The notes beneath the pieces are model-generated. The model saw nothing but the letters and a program-made list of their open reading frames with translations. It was not told where the DNA came from and made no database searches. This document shows, in pieces, positions 8,488 through 16,430 of a DNA stretch of 35,435 nt (positions are counted from its first letter, which is position 1; the number at the start of each line of letters is the position of its first letter). The stretch spans positions 1 through 35,435 of the forward strand of contig JABSOS010000028.1 in assembly GCA_013216135.1 (NCBI GenBank), given 5' to 3'. A program made the position numbers and the translations under genes. This DNA comes from Candidatus Caenarcanales bacterium. GTDB taxonomy: Bacteria; Cyanobacteriota; Vampirovibrionia; LMEP-6097.

Positions 8488-10014
8488 CTAGTATCTAGAT
8501 CTTTTGAAAACGTTATAGTCAAAAGTAAATTCAATGTCTATTGATGGTGGTGAGCCAACTGGTAAAGCAGCGAATGGAGCAGCATTCCTGATGGCGTTTA
8601 AAGCCGCATCATTAGCTAAACTGGTAGCATTTGTTTGGCTAATTTTAAGATTTGATAGTGAACCATCTCTATTAATTGAGAAAAATACCACAATTCTTTT
8701 AGATTCTGAGCCTTTAGGTGGGCGCCATCTCTGTTTAATCTTCTCCTGAATTTTAGACATATAAGGTCCAAAAGAAATATCTGGAATAGAAGCTGTGCTA
8801 GGTGCTCTTCCTGGATATTTATTTTTAGCAGGGTTACCAAATCCACCACCATCACCGAAGCTAACATCGATATTATCTGGGATTTGAATACTACGTAACC
8901 TGTCGACTAGATCTTTTCCTGTTGGACCACCACCACTTATTTCTTCAACAGCTTTAGGTGCAGCCGTTCCTCCTTCTCCAGAGCCAGTGCCTCCTCCAGT
9001 TCCACCGCCGGAGCCTCTAGAAAAACCATAATTTTTTGGAGCAGGTAAGCCTGAACCAGAAGAGCTTCTAGGCGCAGATGAAGAACCCTTAGATATATTT
9101 GGGGCATAGTTTGATGATCTACCTGGAACCGTTGGGCTTGGGATTTGAGAAAGAGCTTTTTCTGCAACTTTACTACTCTCTGAGCTGGTATCTCTACTAA
9201 TGGTCTTAGGTGCAGCACCACTTGTTTTAGCTGGACTTCTAGTTTTAGGAGCCATGCTCGGAGCTTTATTCGATGTTTTTTGCGAGCCACCTGTTTTTCC
9301 TCTTACTCTAGGTTTTGGTTTAGGGCTAGGTTTTGGAGGAGCCTTCGTAGGAGCTTTTTTAGGCGTAGCTTTCTGCTTAGGTTTATTTACTTTACCTGGA
9401 TTTTTCTTTATTGGTTCAACTTTCTTTTTCGGATCATTTTTCCCTTGATCTATAGATGCTCTTTCTGAACGTCTCTTAGTTTTTGGAGGTGGTTTCTCCT
9501 TTGTGGGTTCTTGAACTGTAATAAATTCAAGAGTATTTACTTTAATCTTCGGCTTCGGTGTGTAAGCTATAAAAATGCTTACAAATAAAACTAGAAGAAA
9601 TAATAGGTGAATTGCGTAGGATACAGCGTATGATTCTTTAAAGTGATTCTGGCTAGGTTTATTCTTCGTCCTAATAGTGTCGCTGACAGCATAAAGTATA
9701 AATGCTGAGTTACTGATTAAAATTAATAAACTTACTGGATTCGGGAATTTTAAATCTTCTATGAATTTATAAGATAGGTTTAAGTTTAAGAATCCTATTC
9801 TATCCAAGACCATACTGAGTTGGTCTACAAACTGAGGACTCATCTGATTAAGTCCTATAGTAAATAGAATGATAATTCCACTTAGAGCTGAGCTTATAGA
9901 ATAAAGGTAAGCTTTATTAGAGAATATTCGAGGTAGAGACGAGTTTATAGATTCATCTCCAGAGTAGACTTCGTTAACTATATCATCAATGATTTTAGGT
10001 GCTAACTTAGGCAT
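8488..10014 (-). CDS. tonB: TonB-like energy transducer with three membrane helices
   Basis: TonB transmits proton-motive force from ExbBD to outer-membrane receptors. This 508-aa protein is much longer than usual TonB (about 240 aa). It has three predicted membrane helices (about 36-56, 94-113 and 130-151) rather than one, then a Pro/Lys-rich spacer (about 168-240), a Ser/Gly-rich low-complexity spacer (about 240-360) and a C-terminal TonB/TolA-type domain from about 395 (YMSKIQEKIKQRWRPP, then FFSINRDGSLSNLKI, then NAAPFAALPVG). It sits directly upstream of exbB and exbD, which supports TonB over TolA. It begins 14 nt after the glyQ stop without a clear ribosome binding site, suggesting translational coupling. 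Confidence 0.8.
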   Translation of the reverse strand: MPKLAPKIIDDIVNEVYSGDESINSSLPRIFSNKAYLYSISSALSGIIILFTIGLNQMSPQFVDQLSMVLDRIGFLNLNLSYKFIEDLKFPNPVSLLILISNSAFILYAVSDTIRTKNKPSQNHFKESYAVSYAIHLLFLLVLFVSIFIAYTPKPKIKVNTLEFITVQEPTKEKPPPKTKRRSERASIDQGKNDPKKKVEPIKKNPGKVNKPKQKATPKKAPTKAPPKPSPKPKPRVRGKTGGSQKTSNKAPSMAPKTRSPAKTSGAAPKTISRDTSSESSKVAEKALSQIPSPTVPGRSSNYAPNISKGSSSAPRSSSGSGLPAPKNYGFSRGSGGGTGGGTGSGEGGTAAPKAVEEISGGGPTGKDLVDRLRSIQIPDNIDVSFGDGGGFGNPAKNKYPGRAPSTASIPDISFGPYMSKIQEKIKQRWRPPKGSESKRIVVFFSINRDGSLSNLKISQTNATSLANDAALNAIRNAAPFAALPVGSPPSIDIEFTFDYNVFKRSRY

Positions 10015-10028
10015 TTAGTTTCTAAAGC

Positions 10029-10898
10029 TTATGATAACTTTTGTGGGCAAGCTACATAAGTTTTTGCGGTTTTCTCTGCAAGAGATCTTATATCTAAAAT
10101 ATATCTCTGCCTTTCATCTTTACTTATTGCTCCTCTTGCGTCAAGTAAATTAAATGTGTGTGAGCATTTTAGGACATAATCGTAAGCAGGAATAGCAAGC
10201 TCTTTTTCTGAACATGACTTAGCCTCATCTTTGTAGATTTCATAGAGTTTTTGGAGGTTACTAATATTAGAAACTTCAAAATTATAAGTGCTTTGCTCGA
10301 CTTCATTAGGGTGATAAATATCTCCATATAATATTTTTCTATCATTATCTTCAAGCCAAACTAAATCGAAGACAGAGTCACAATTCTGAATATACATTGC
10401 TAGTCTTTCGATTCCATAGGTAAGTTCAACTGCTACTGGTTTTACTTCGATTCCACCAGCTTGTTGGAAATACGTGAACTGCGTTACTTCCATACCATTT
10501 AACCAGACTTCCCAGCCACAACCCCATGCTCCTAAAGTTGGACTTTCCCAGTTATCTTCTACAAAGCGAATATCATTTTCTTTAGGATCGATACCAAGTG
10601 CTTTTAAACTATCTATATAGATATCCTGGCTATATTTAGGATTAGGTTGCATAATGACTTGATACTGGAAATAATGTTGAAGTCTATTCGGGTTATCACC
10701 GTACCTACCATCGGTAGGTCTTCTACAAGGTTCTATACAAGCCATTTTCCATGGTTTATTATCTAAAACCCTGAGGAATGTAGCAGGATTCATCGTGCTA
10801 GCACCCTTTTCAGTATCGTAAGGTTGCATGATAATACAGCCCTGATCTGACCAGAATTTGTTTAATCTAAATAATATTTCTTGGAAAGATAAACTCAC
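10029..10898 (-). CDS. glyQ: Glycyl-tRNA synthetase alpha subunit
   Basis: This is the alpha subunit of the alpha2-beta2 bacterial glycyl-tRNA synthetase; it forms the catalytic site charging tRNA-Gly. The 289-aa sequence has long, diagnostic matches: [20 protein letters not shown] (about 58-77), [20 protein letters not shown] (about 112-131), [18 protein letters not shown] and [14 protein letters not shown]. The start is GTG, which aligns with the family N terminus; no Shine-Dalgarno sequence precedes it, and TAAAAT ends 7 nt upstream. The beta subunit glyS is not in the window. It lies between lpxD and the tonB-exbB-exbD genes, an unusual place for it. Confidence 0.97.
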   Translation of the reverse strand: MSLSFQEILFRLNKFWSDQGCIIMQPYDTEKGASTMNPATFLRVLDNKPWKMACIEPCRRPTDGRYGDNPNRLQHYFQYQVIMQPNPKYSQDIYIDSLKALGIDPKENDIRFVEDNWESPTLGAWGCGWEVWLNGMEVTQFTYFQQAGGIEVKPVAVELTYGIERLAMYIQNCDSVFDLVWLEDNDRKILYGDIYHPNEVEQSTYNFEVSNISNLQKLYEIYKDEAKSCSEKELAIPAYDYVLKCSHTFNLLDARGAISKDERQRYILDIRSLAEKTAKTYVACPQKLS

Positions 10899-10905
10899 GT
10901 ATTAT

Positions 10906-10911
10906 ATTTTA
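10906..10911 (-). promoter_or_regulatory. -10 box TAAAAT, leaderless start of glyQ
   Basis: TAAAAT, then ATAATAC (7 nt), then the GTG of glyQ. Transcription from this box would begin at or next to the start codon. No ribosome binding site is present. The same geometry recurs at several other genes in the window. Confidence 0.5.
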
Positions 10912-10946
10912 TCTTATCTGCTGAATTTTAATCATTTGATATACAA

Positions 10947-10980
10947 GAATAGAAAGGTGTGTCTATATCCCTTTCTATTC
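10947..10980 (-). repeat. 11-bp inverted repeat at the lpxD stop codon
   Basis: GAATAGAAAGG (10947-10957) pairs perfectly with CCTTTCTATTC (10970-10980) across a 12-nt loop. The stem includes the final codons and the stop of lpxD. The U-tract on the minus strand is weak (TTGTATATC), so this may be a partial terminator or an RNA processing/stability hairpin between lpxD and glyQ. Confidence 0.5.
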
Positions 10981-12102
10981 AGAAGCTTTAAACTTCTCGG
11001 CAAGCTCTTCTCTAAGCTCTTTAAACTCTTTAAGTAACTTTGGTATTCTCATCACAGACTTTTGTCTATTCATGAATTCGCCATATGGAACTGCTGGGAT
11101 TCCTAAAACAGGCAGGTAAGGGTCTAGATCACTATGAACACCACTGTAGGCACCCACTACTACATCATTACCTATTTTAACGCCGTCAGCGATGCCAGAG
11201 GCACCTGCAATTACAACTCTATCTGATATTTTAACGCTACCTGCGATTCCTACTTTTGCGATAATTAGGCAATCTTTGCCGATTTCTACATTATGAGCGA
11301 CTTGGCATTGATTATCAATTTTAGTACCTTCACCTACGATGGTATTTCCTAAAGTACCTCTATCGATAGTAGTGCATGAGCCTATCTCTACGTCAGATTC
11401 GATAATTACCCCACCTATGGATTTGATCTTTTGCTGGACTTGTCTACCATTATTAAAGTTAAAGTCTTGTTTTTGAAGCTTTTCGACGTTACTTGTTTCT
11501 TCGGTTACATAGCTATAGCCATCTGAGCCGATAACGGTATTTGCGTGGATAATTACACGATCTTCAATATCAGAACCCGGATAAATAGTAACTCCTGGAT
11601 AGATAATACAGTTCTCACCTATTTTTACATCTTCTGCGATGCTGACTCTATCAAAAATTACAGTATTCTTTCCGATGCTAGTGTTTGCACCGATACTAGT
11701 AAATGCTCCTACTGAAACATCTTCTGCTAACTTTGCTGAGCTATTAATATCTGACAGTTTATGAATCTCTGCTTTTTTAAGTTTATCTACGAACAGTAAA
11801 TCAATAATTTGTTTTAAAGTGAATCTGGGCCTATTCGTTAGTATAAAGTTTTTTTCTTCTTCTTTATCTATGAATTGTTTACAAGCTCCATCTGCTAAAA
11901 GGCTTTTACATACGACTAAGTGTTTAGCCATGCTAGTTTCCATTAGCTTTAAAGCCTGGCTTGGTACATCTGAAAATACTAATGCTAAATCTTCTGGTTC
12001 AGCATCATTCGGGTGTGTTGCAATTGTGGCTACAGTTGCATCTAAGTCACCGACTAGTTCACCTTTCGCTATCTCAGCAATTTTAGTTAATGGAATGGAC
12101 AT
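10975..12102 (-). CDS. lpxD: UDP-3-O-acylglucosamine N-acyltransferase LpxD
   Basis: LpxD adds the second (N-linked) acyl chain in lipid A synthesis. The 375-aa protein has the N-terminal uridine-binding domain (about 1-100), then a left-handed beta-helix of hexapeptide repeats (about 120-340), with the family markers [29 protein letters not shown] and [10 protein letters not shown], which holds the catalytic His. A C-terminal helix ([16 protein letters not shown]) follows. It starts 5 nt after the second skp-like gene with no clear ribosome binding site, so it is probably translated by coupling. The pairing with Skp-like chaperones is a classic outer-membrane biogenesis arrangement and shows the cell makes a lipid A-type envelope. 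Confidence 0.96.
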   Translation of the reverse strand: MSIPLTKIAEIAKGELVGDLDATVATIATHPNDAEPEDLALVFSDVPSQALKLMETSMAKHLVVCKSLLADGACKQFIDKEEEKNFILTNRPRFTLKQIIDLLFVDKLKKAEIHKLSDINSSAKLAEDVSVGAFTSIGANTSIGKNTVIFDRVSIAEDVKIGENCIIYPGVTIYPGSDIEDRVIIHANTVIGSDGYSYVTEETSNVEKLQKQDFNFNNGRQVQQKIKSIGGVIIESDVEIGSCTTIDRGTLGNTIVGEGTKIDNQCQVAHNVEIGKDCLIIAKVGIAGSVKISDRVVIAGASGIADGVKIGNDVVVGAYSGVHSDLDPYLPVLGIPAVPYGEFMNRQKSVMRIPKLLKEFKELREELAEKFKASE

Positions 12103-12107
12103 GTTAT

Positions 12108-12599
12108 TTATTTTTTGAGCTTCTCGAGTTCTTCTAAAAATATATCAGTAATATCATTTTCTGCTTGAATCGCGAAGAGCTCATTTATGATTAAATCATA
12201 CTTTCTAGTATTAGCAATTTTTCTAAGTATTAACTCAATATTTTGATTTATCTTGTTGTTATATTGTTTTTTTTGTTCGCCTAAAGATAGGTAAGCTTTA
12301 TCCACACTCTCTTGAATTTGTTTTCTTTTGGCTATCTTTTCTTCGTCGCTGAGCTTGTTTGCTTCATTTGTAGCAATCAGTTCGACTTCTTTATTGGCTG
12401 TAATTATTAATTTCTTTAAGTTTTGTTCGGCGTTATAAATTTTTTCTCTAGCTTCATTTACTAGAGAATAATTTAAATTTATTTTATCCATATTTACTGT
12501 TGCTATTGAAAGTTCGGTTTCTACTTTTTCAGCAGCAAGTGAGCTTAATGGAAAATTCAAGCAAATTATAGTCAAAAGTAAAATTATCTTTTTGTTCAT
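12108..12599 (-). CDS. OmpH/Skp-like periplasmic chaperone, paralog 2
   Basis: This 163-aa protein has a signal peptide ([23 protein letters not shown] up to about residue 23), a short strand ([14 protein letters not shown]) and a long charged alpha-helical arm, the Skp/OmpH plan for a chaperone that shields unfolded outer-membrane proteins. Similarity is weaker than for the neighbour upstream. Its ATG shares one base with the TAA stop of that gene (TAATG), which points to translational coupling. Two diverged skp-like copies in tandem suggest either a heteromeric chaperone or split client sets. Confidence 0.8.
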   Translation of the reverse strand: MNKKIILLLTIICLNFPLSSLAAEKVETELSIATVNMDKINLNYSLVNEAREKIYNAEQNLKKLIITANKEVELIATNEANKLSDEEKIAKRKQIQESVDKAYLSLGEQKKQYNNKINQNIELILRKIANTRKYDLIINELFAIQAENDITDIFLEELEKLKK

Positions 12600-13075
12600 T
12601 ATTTAGAACCCTCTAAGCTTTTTAGAACATCATCTGTAATATCAACTCCACCGAATAAAACAGCATCTTTTATCATGACTATCGAGTATTTATTTTTTCT
12701 TTTAATCTGTTCGATGCTAGCTTTTACTTCATCTTCAATAGCTTTACTTTTAGCAGCAGAATCTTTTTCAAGCTTGGCTGCTTCTGGTTCTAATTCATTT
12801 TTAATTTGTTGAGTTAGTAGTTGAATTTCAGTTTCAGTTTTTTTAGCTGCTCTTGCATCTTGAAGTTGAAGTCTTTTTGCTTGAAGTTTTTTTCTTAACT
12901 TCTCTTCTGCTTTTGCAATATCCGCAAGAACTTTTTGTGCTTTACTGTACTTTTTTAATATTAGTTTTGTGTCGACTATAGCTACTTTTTTAGATGCTTC
13001 AGCTTGTGTTGTGTTGAAAGCACTTATAAAAGTAAGTGACAAGGCGAGAATTAGGTTTAGATAGCTTTTGACCAT
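12599..13075 (-). CDS. OmpH/Skp-like periplasmic chaperone, paralog 1
   Basis: This is a 158-aa Skp/OmpH family protein. It has a signal peptide (residues 1 to about 25, cleavage near TQA), the family strand VAIVDTKLILKKYSKAQKVL and a long coiled arm (EEKLRKKLQAKRLQLQD and on), then a final strand-helix segment (YSIVMIKDAVLFGGVDITDDVLKSL) that matches the family C terminus. It is the first gene of the minus-strand run skp-skp-lpxD-glyQ-tonB-exbB-exbD. No Shine-Dalgarno sequence is present; TATAAT ends 6 nt before the ATG, suggesting a leaderless operon start. Confidence 0.88.
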   Translation of the reverse strand: MVKSYLNLILALSLTFISAFNTTQAEASKKVAIVDTKLILKKYSKAQKVLADIAKAEEKLRKKLQAKRLQLQDARAAKKTETEIQLLTQQIKNELEPEAAKLEKDSAAKSKAIEDEVKASIEQIKRKNKYSIVMIKDAVLFGGVDITDDVLKSLEGSK

Positions 13076-13081
13076 TTTGTT

Positions 13082-13112
13082 ATTATAACTTAGACCAGAA
13101 CAGGTATTACCT
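13082..13112 (-). promoter_or_regulatory. Promoter of the skp-lpxD run with a palindrome
   Basis: TATAAT (13082-13087) is followed by AACAAA and the ATG at 13075, giving a spacing of 6 nt. About 15 nt further upstream lies the palindrome AGGTATTACCT (13102-13112), in the -35 area, which could be an operator. No good TTGACA-like -35 is visible. Confidence 0.45.
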
Positions 13113-13147
13113 ATATAGCGCAGTGTATCTATTACTTTTTATACTTA

Positions 13148-14191
13148 GTGCATTATCCGGTTCCGATATCTTTAAATAGATTTATTCCTAATACACAAGC
13201 TAGGTTTGGGTATCAGTATGGTGGTGCTTATACTTATCCTCGGACGCGCCCTGTAAGCTTTGGAAGACCTATTATCGATAGTTTTGCTGGATTTGGGCAT
13301 ACTAGACCTGGTTTTTATAATTCTCAGGTAGATCCTTGGGCTAATTTTGCAAGTTTTGATGTTCCAGATGGACGTGATTCTCTTGTTGATTTAATTGACC
13401 CTTTAGATTTGGTAAATACTCCAGAGATGAGCTCTCAAGCTTTTTCAAAGTTTGTTGAACATGAAATGAGGGAAGAAGGTACTAATGTTTTTAGTATTGG
13501 TGAAATGCACGATGAAAGTGTTGACCCTTGGTTATTTGCTTCAGGTGCCTTAACATCAAGAAATTTAGGTAAAGAACCAGTTATTGCATTAGAAATGGCT
13601 AACTCTTTAAAAAATAGAGAATATATCGATAGCTTTATGAAAGATCCAAGTATTTCAGCAAGGGATTTATTAGCTGCTATTACTAGTGATAGATCTTTTT
13701 ATAGAGATAATCCTAATATCGAAGGATTATTAGAGCTTTCTAGAATGTATCAAATTCCAGTAGAACTTGTTGATGCAAATGAATCAGAAATATCTAGAAT
13801 AGAAGAAAGGTTTGCAGTAGGAGATTATAATCTTAGTCGTGATCGTGTAATTGCTGATAATGTAAAAAAAATAGCTAATAATGATTCGACCGTCTTTTTA
13901 CTAACAGGTTTGCAGCACGCTTCTTTAGTTTCAGAAGATAGAGAGCCTGATCGTCAAGAAAAAAGTGTTTTAATTAACCCTAAATATAAAACAGCGGATA
14001 TTTTAGATCGTGACCCTGATATTAATGTAACTAGTATCGCCCTTCTTTCTCAAGATCCATATGAATTAACAAGAGAAGATGTCTACAGGCTTGCAAATAA
14101 TGACCCTGAATATGCTGAAAACTCTGAAGATTTAGGTCTTTATCATGGTGATTTCCATTATGTTTTTAGGTCATCTTCCGCTTTTGCGTAA
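13148..14191 (+). CDS. ChaN/TIKI-like superfamily protein with long N-terminal leader
   Basis: Residues about 112-290 look like the ChaN/EreA/TIKI-type fold, used by haem-binding lipoproteins, erythromycin esterases, metalloproteases and some toxin domains. Motifs: FSIGEMHDE (about 115-123, with the GExH signature), IALEM (146-150), DRVIADNV (232-239) and LLTGLQHASL (251-260). There is no signal peptide; instead the first 75 residues are rich in aromatic residues, Pro, Gly and Arg and look disordered. The start is a GTG without a ribosome binding site, with TATACT only 2 nt upstream, so the true start is uncertain. The substrate is unknown; the assignment rests on motif order only. Confidence 0.6.
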   Translation: MHYPVPISLNRFIPNTQARFGYQYGGAYTYPRTRPVSFGRPIIDSFAGFGHTRPGFYNSQVDPWANFASFDVPDGRDSLVDLIDPLDLVNTPEMSSQAFSKFVEHEMREEGTNVFSIGEMHDESVDPWLFASGALTSRNLGKEPVIALEMANSLKNREYIDSFMKDPSISARDLLAAITSDRSFYRDNPNIEGLLELSRMYQIPVELVDANESEISRIEERFAVGDYNLSRDRVIADNVKKIANNDSTVFLLTGLQHASLVSEDREPDRQEKSVLINPKYKTADILDRDPDINVTSIALLSQDPYELTREDVYRLANNDPEYAENSEDLGLYHGDFHYVFRSSSAFA

Positions 14192-14221
14192 TATTAATTT
14201 TAGTTATTACATTGATATTGT

Positions 14222-14227
14222 TAAAAT
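14222..14227 (+). promoter_or_regulatory. -10 box TAAAAT, leaderless start of the GerMN gene
   Basis: TAAAAT, then ATATCTT (7 nt), then GTG at 14235. There is no ribosome binding site. The spacing is identical to that at glyQ and at 16135 and 18350. Confidence 0.5.
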
Positions 14228-14234
14228 ATATCTT

Positions 14235-14756
14235 GTGAACGATTACAGAAAACTAACGAATTTCCTATTTGTATTATTAATATCTTTTGGTTTATTCTCT
14301 TGTACGGTAGAGAAAGGAACTCCAGGTTCAAGCTCTAAAAAACCTCAAGTTACTATTTACTTTACTAAAGCAAGTGACGATTTAGGTGTGGTTTTAATCC
14401 CAGTTCTTAGAGAGACTTCTAGTGATAGAACTGCCTATGAGACAGCATTAAAAGAATTATTCTTAGGACCTACTTTGGACGAAAAAGACAGATTAAGTTT
14501 AGCTACTGAAATTCCTGAAGGTGTTCGTTTAGTTTCAGTGAAAGAATCTAATGATTCGGTGAATATCGATATTAGTAGCCAATTCATGAAAGGTGGCGGT
14601 TCAGAAACTATACAAGTTCGCTTTAGACAGCTTCGTGAAACAGCTTTAAACCTTGCTAAGGGTAGACCAGTTTACTTATACATCGATGGTGTTAAAGCAA
14701 AAACCATTGGTGGTGAGGGATTAGAGATCCCACAGCCTTTAGATTCTGAGATTTAA
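14235..14756 (+). CDS. GerMN-domain lipoprotein
   Basis: This 173-aa protein has a lipoprotein signal peptide with lipobox LFSC (Cys23), followed by a single GerMN domain: VTIYFTKASDDLGVVLIPVLRE, a TAYETALKELFLGPT helix, IPEGVRLVSV and VNIDISSQFMKGGGSETIQVR, then YLYIDG near the end. GerMN domains are found in spore germination and sporulation proteins but also in envelope lipoproteins of non-sporeformers; nothing here suggests spores. The GTG at 14235 is chosen because it gives a compact signal peptide and has TAAAAT 7 nt upstream; a longer frame exists back to 14145 but would overlap the previous gene and bury the signal peptide. Confidence 0.85.
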   Translation: MNDYRKLTNFLFVLLISFGLFSCTVEKGTPGSSSKKPQVTIYFTKASDDLGVVLIPVLRETSSDRTAYETALKELFLGPTLDEKDRLSLATEIPEGVRLVSVKESNDSVNIDISSQFMKGGGSETIQVRFRQLRETALNLAKGRPVYLYIDGVKAKTIGGEGLEIPQPLDSEI

Positions 14757-14758
14757 TT

Positions 14759-15244
14759 ATGTTAAACCAGGAAGTAAAAATATCAAGTTTAGAAGACTTA
14801 GATCTTTTTACTAAGAATTTTGCTGATGAAGTAAAAGAGCTTTTAAGTTCTGGGAAAGATTTAGCTGTTTTATTTAAGGGCGGTATGGCCGCTGGTAAAA
14901 CTACTTGTGTGAAAAGTTTAGCAAGAGCCTTAAATGTAACTGAGACTGTTGCTAGTCCGAGTTTTGTTGGTATTCATGAGTATAGTTTTGAGATTGATGA
15001 TCATGAACTTATCGTTTTTTATCATCTTGATTTGTATCAAGTGAATTTAAATTTAGAAGCATTTTTTGAATTAATGAACCGTGAAGAGAAATTGTTTTTT
15101 GCAATTGAGTGGTCTGAGAAATTAAGTGATGAGGTCTTAGCTATGTTTACTCAGAAAAAGGATCATATTCAGGTTTTAGATTTAGCTATTGAGAAACTTA
15201 GTGATAGTGAGAGATTGATTCGATATGGATATAGAAACTCTTAA
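14759..15244 (+). CDS. tsaE: tRNA threonylcarbamoyladenosine ATPase TsaE
   Basis: TsaE (YjeE) is the ATPase that cycles the TsaB-TsaD complex in synthesis of the t6A modification on ANN-decoding tRNAs. The 161-aa protein has a Walker A motif GGMAAGKTT (41-49), the family segment ETVASPSFVGIHEYS, the Asp-containing VFYHLDLYQV strand and FAIEWSEKL near residue 121. It begins 2 nt after the lipoprotein stop, so the two are co-transcribed. Its partner tsaB is found at 31915-32547; tsaD and tsaC are not in the window. Confidence 0.93.
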   Translation: MLNQEVKISSLEDLDLFTKNFADEVKELLSSGKDLAVLFKGGMAAGKTTCVKSLARALNVTETVASPSFVGIHEYSFEIDDHELIVFYHLDLYQVNLNLEAFFELMNREEKLFFAIEWSEKLSDEVLAMFTQKKDHIQVLDLAIEKLSDSERLIRYGYRNS

Positions 15245-15584
15245 TTTGAAGCTTAAAAGTTATGATGACAGGGTTTTTCAGGACCTAGAACCTGTTTTAG
15301 AAGAGATATCTAAAAACTCAAAAGCTTTAGCATCTAATTTGAAAAGTTGTTTTACTGAGATAGCTCTTAGTGATAGATATTTACGAGCTTATAATGGTGA
15401 AGAAGTTGCTATTAAAGAGAAAGAGTTGAAAGAAGGTGAGTTTATGATTTTTAGAAAGTATGTGCGCTTATTGCGCTCTTGCACGATTATGTGCGGTGGT
15501 GAGCTTTCTGATAGGTATAAAAAGCTTTTTATAGATTTCTTTATGGGGGAGAGGTTGAGCTTAGCTAGGGAGTTTAAGAGTTAG
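15225..15584 (+). CDS. Hypothetical protein, 119 aa
   Basis: I do not recognise a family. It is a small, mostly helical, charged protein; a Cys-containing stretch (RSCTIMCGGELSDRY, about 83-97) is its most distinctive part. Its ATG lies inside the end of tsaE (20-nt overlap), so it is probably translated together with tsaE. The stop overlaps the stop of the convergent gene (TTAG at 15581-15584). Confidence 0.65.
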   Translation: MDIETLNLKLKSYDDRVFQDLEPVLEEISKNSKALASNLKSCFTEIALSDRYLRAYNGEEVAIKEKELKEGEFMIFRKYVRLLRSCTIMCGGELSDRYKKLFIDFFMGERLSLAREFKS

Positions 15585-16135
15585 CTTTGTTTATTGTTTA
15601 TTAATTTAAGTTTTTTAAGTAGTTCAAATCCTTCTTTTTCACGATCTAAAAATAATTCACTAAATAATTTTTTGAAATAGTTAGTATTCAGCATTTGAGG
15701 ATTTTTTTGTGATAATTTCTCTATAAAGCTTGTATAAAGTTTTTCCCCAATTCCATCTATACCTAGTACAAAGTCAAGATACGATTTAATATTTTTTGCA
15801 TTTCTATCTGGTTGGGGGAGATGTGAGATTTTACTATTAATAAAAGTCTGAAATTTTTTTAGCATTATTATTCCATCTTCATCGGAAACCGTATTTAAGA
15901 TTTGTTCAACTTTTGGCTTAATTCTTGGGTCAGGATTTTCTATACTGTTCCAGTCTTTATAAGAATCATAGATTAATGGTGGTGGATTATGAAGCCTGGT
16001 TAACCACATATGGTAGTAGATATTGTCTTTGCGCGAAGGTTCGTTGCTTATATTTTTTTTGATTACAGGTATTGGAAAAGCAGGTTTATGTGCAAATGAA
16101 TTGTTTGATAATTGAATAGTGTTATCTTGATCCAC
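15581..16135 (-). CDS. Hypothetical protein, 184 aa
   Basis: No family recognised. The first 35 residues are Asn/Ser/Pro-rich and look disordered, followed by a helical body beginning YYHMWLTRLHNPPPL and ending in a Lys-rich helix. There is no signal peptide or membrane segment. The start is GTG (encoding VDQDNTIQL) without a Shine-Dalgarno site; TAAAAT ends exactly 7 nt upstream, which supports this start and a leaderless mRNA. It lies 26 nt downstream of the small gene at 16162. Confidence 0.7.
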   Translation of the reverse strand: MDQDNTIQLSNNSFAHKPAFPIPVIKKNISNEPSRKDNIYYHMWLTRLHNPPPLIYDSYKDWNSIENPDPRIKPKVEQILNTVSDEDGIIMLKKFQTFINSKISHLPQPDRNAKNIKSYLDFVLGIDGIGEKLYTSFIEKLSQKNPQMLNTNYFKKLFSELFLDREKEGFELLKKLKLINNKQS

Positions 16136-16142
16136 TTGCTAT

Positions 16143-16148
16143 ATTTTA
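16143..16148 (-). promoter_or_regulatory. -10 box TAAAAT, leaderless start of the 184-aa gene
   Basis: TAAAAT, then ATAGCAA (7 nt), then GTG at 16135. No ribosome binding site is present. Confidence 0.45.
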
Positions 16149-16161
16149 GCAGATAATGATT

Positions 16162-16386
16162 CTATGCAACACTTAAAGTTGTCCTACCACCAAGGTTTTG
16201 AGGTAGAGCAAAAGCTTGTGTTAAATTTTCAATAAAGTTTAAAAAGATATTTCTAGCAAGTGTACTTTGTTTTATGGTGCCATAGCCATCTTTCAAAACT
16301 ACAGTTTGAGTTTCATTACCACGTGAAATACCAGATTTACCAAGCGGTGATGGTTTATTTGGCATAGGTGGAATTCGCGGCCCCAT
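16162..16386 (-). CDS. Hypothetical protein, 74 aa
   Basis: This is a small protein of unknown family. The N terminus is Pro/Gly/Ser-rich (MGPRIPPMPNKPSPLGKSG), followed by a short strand (TQTVVLKDGYGTI) and an amphipathic helix (LARNIFLNFIENLTQAFAL). It has no Shine-Dalgarno site; TAAGAT ends 7 nt before the ATG. The composition and position fit a real gene, but support is modest. Confidence 0.55.
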   Translation of the reverse strand: MGPRIPPMPNKPSPLGKSGISRGNETQTVVLKDGYGTIKQSTLARNIFLNFIENLTQAFALPQNLGGRTTLSVA

Positions 16387-16430
16387 TTATATTATCTTAA
16401 CATTTTGTTCTGTGAAATAGCAATACGTAA

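Noticed and set aside
9200..9468. Plus-strand open frames over the tonB-like spacer
   Set aside because: They are mirror frames of the Pro/Lys/Gly-rich repeat coding sequence on the minus strand, with no ribosome sites.
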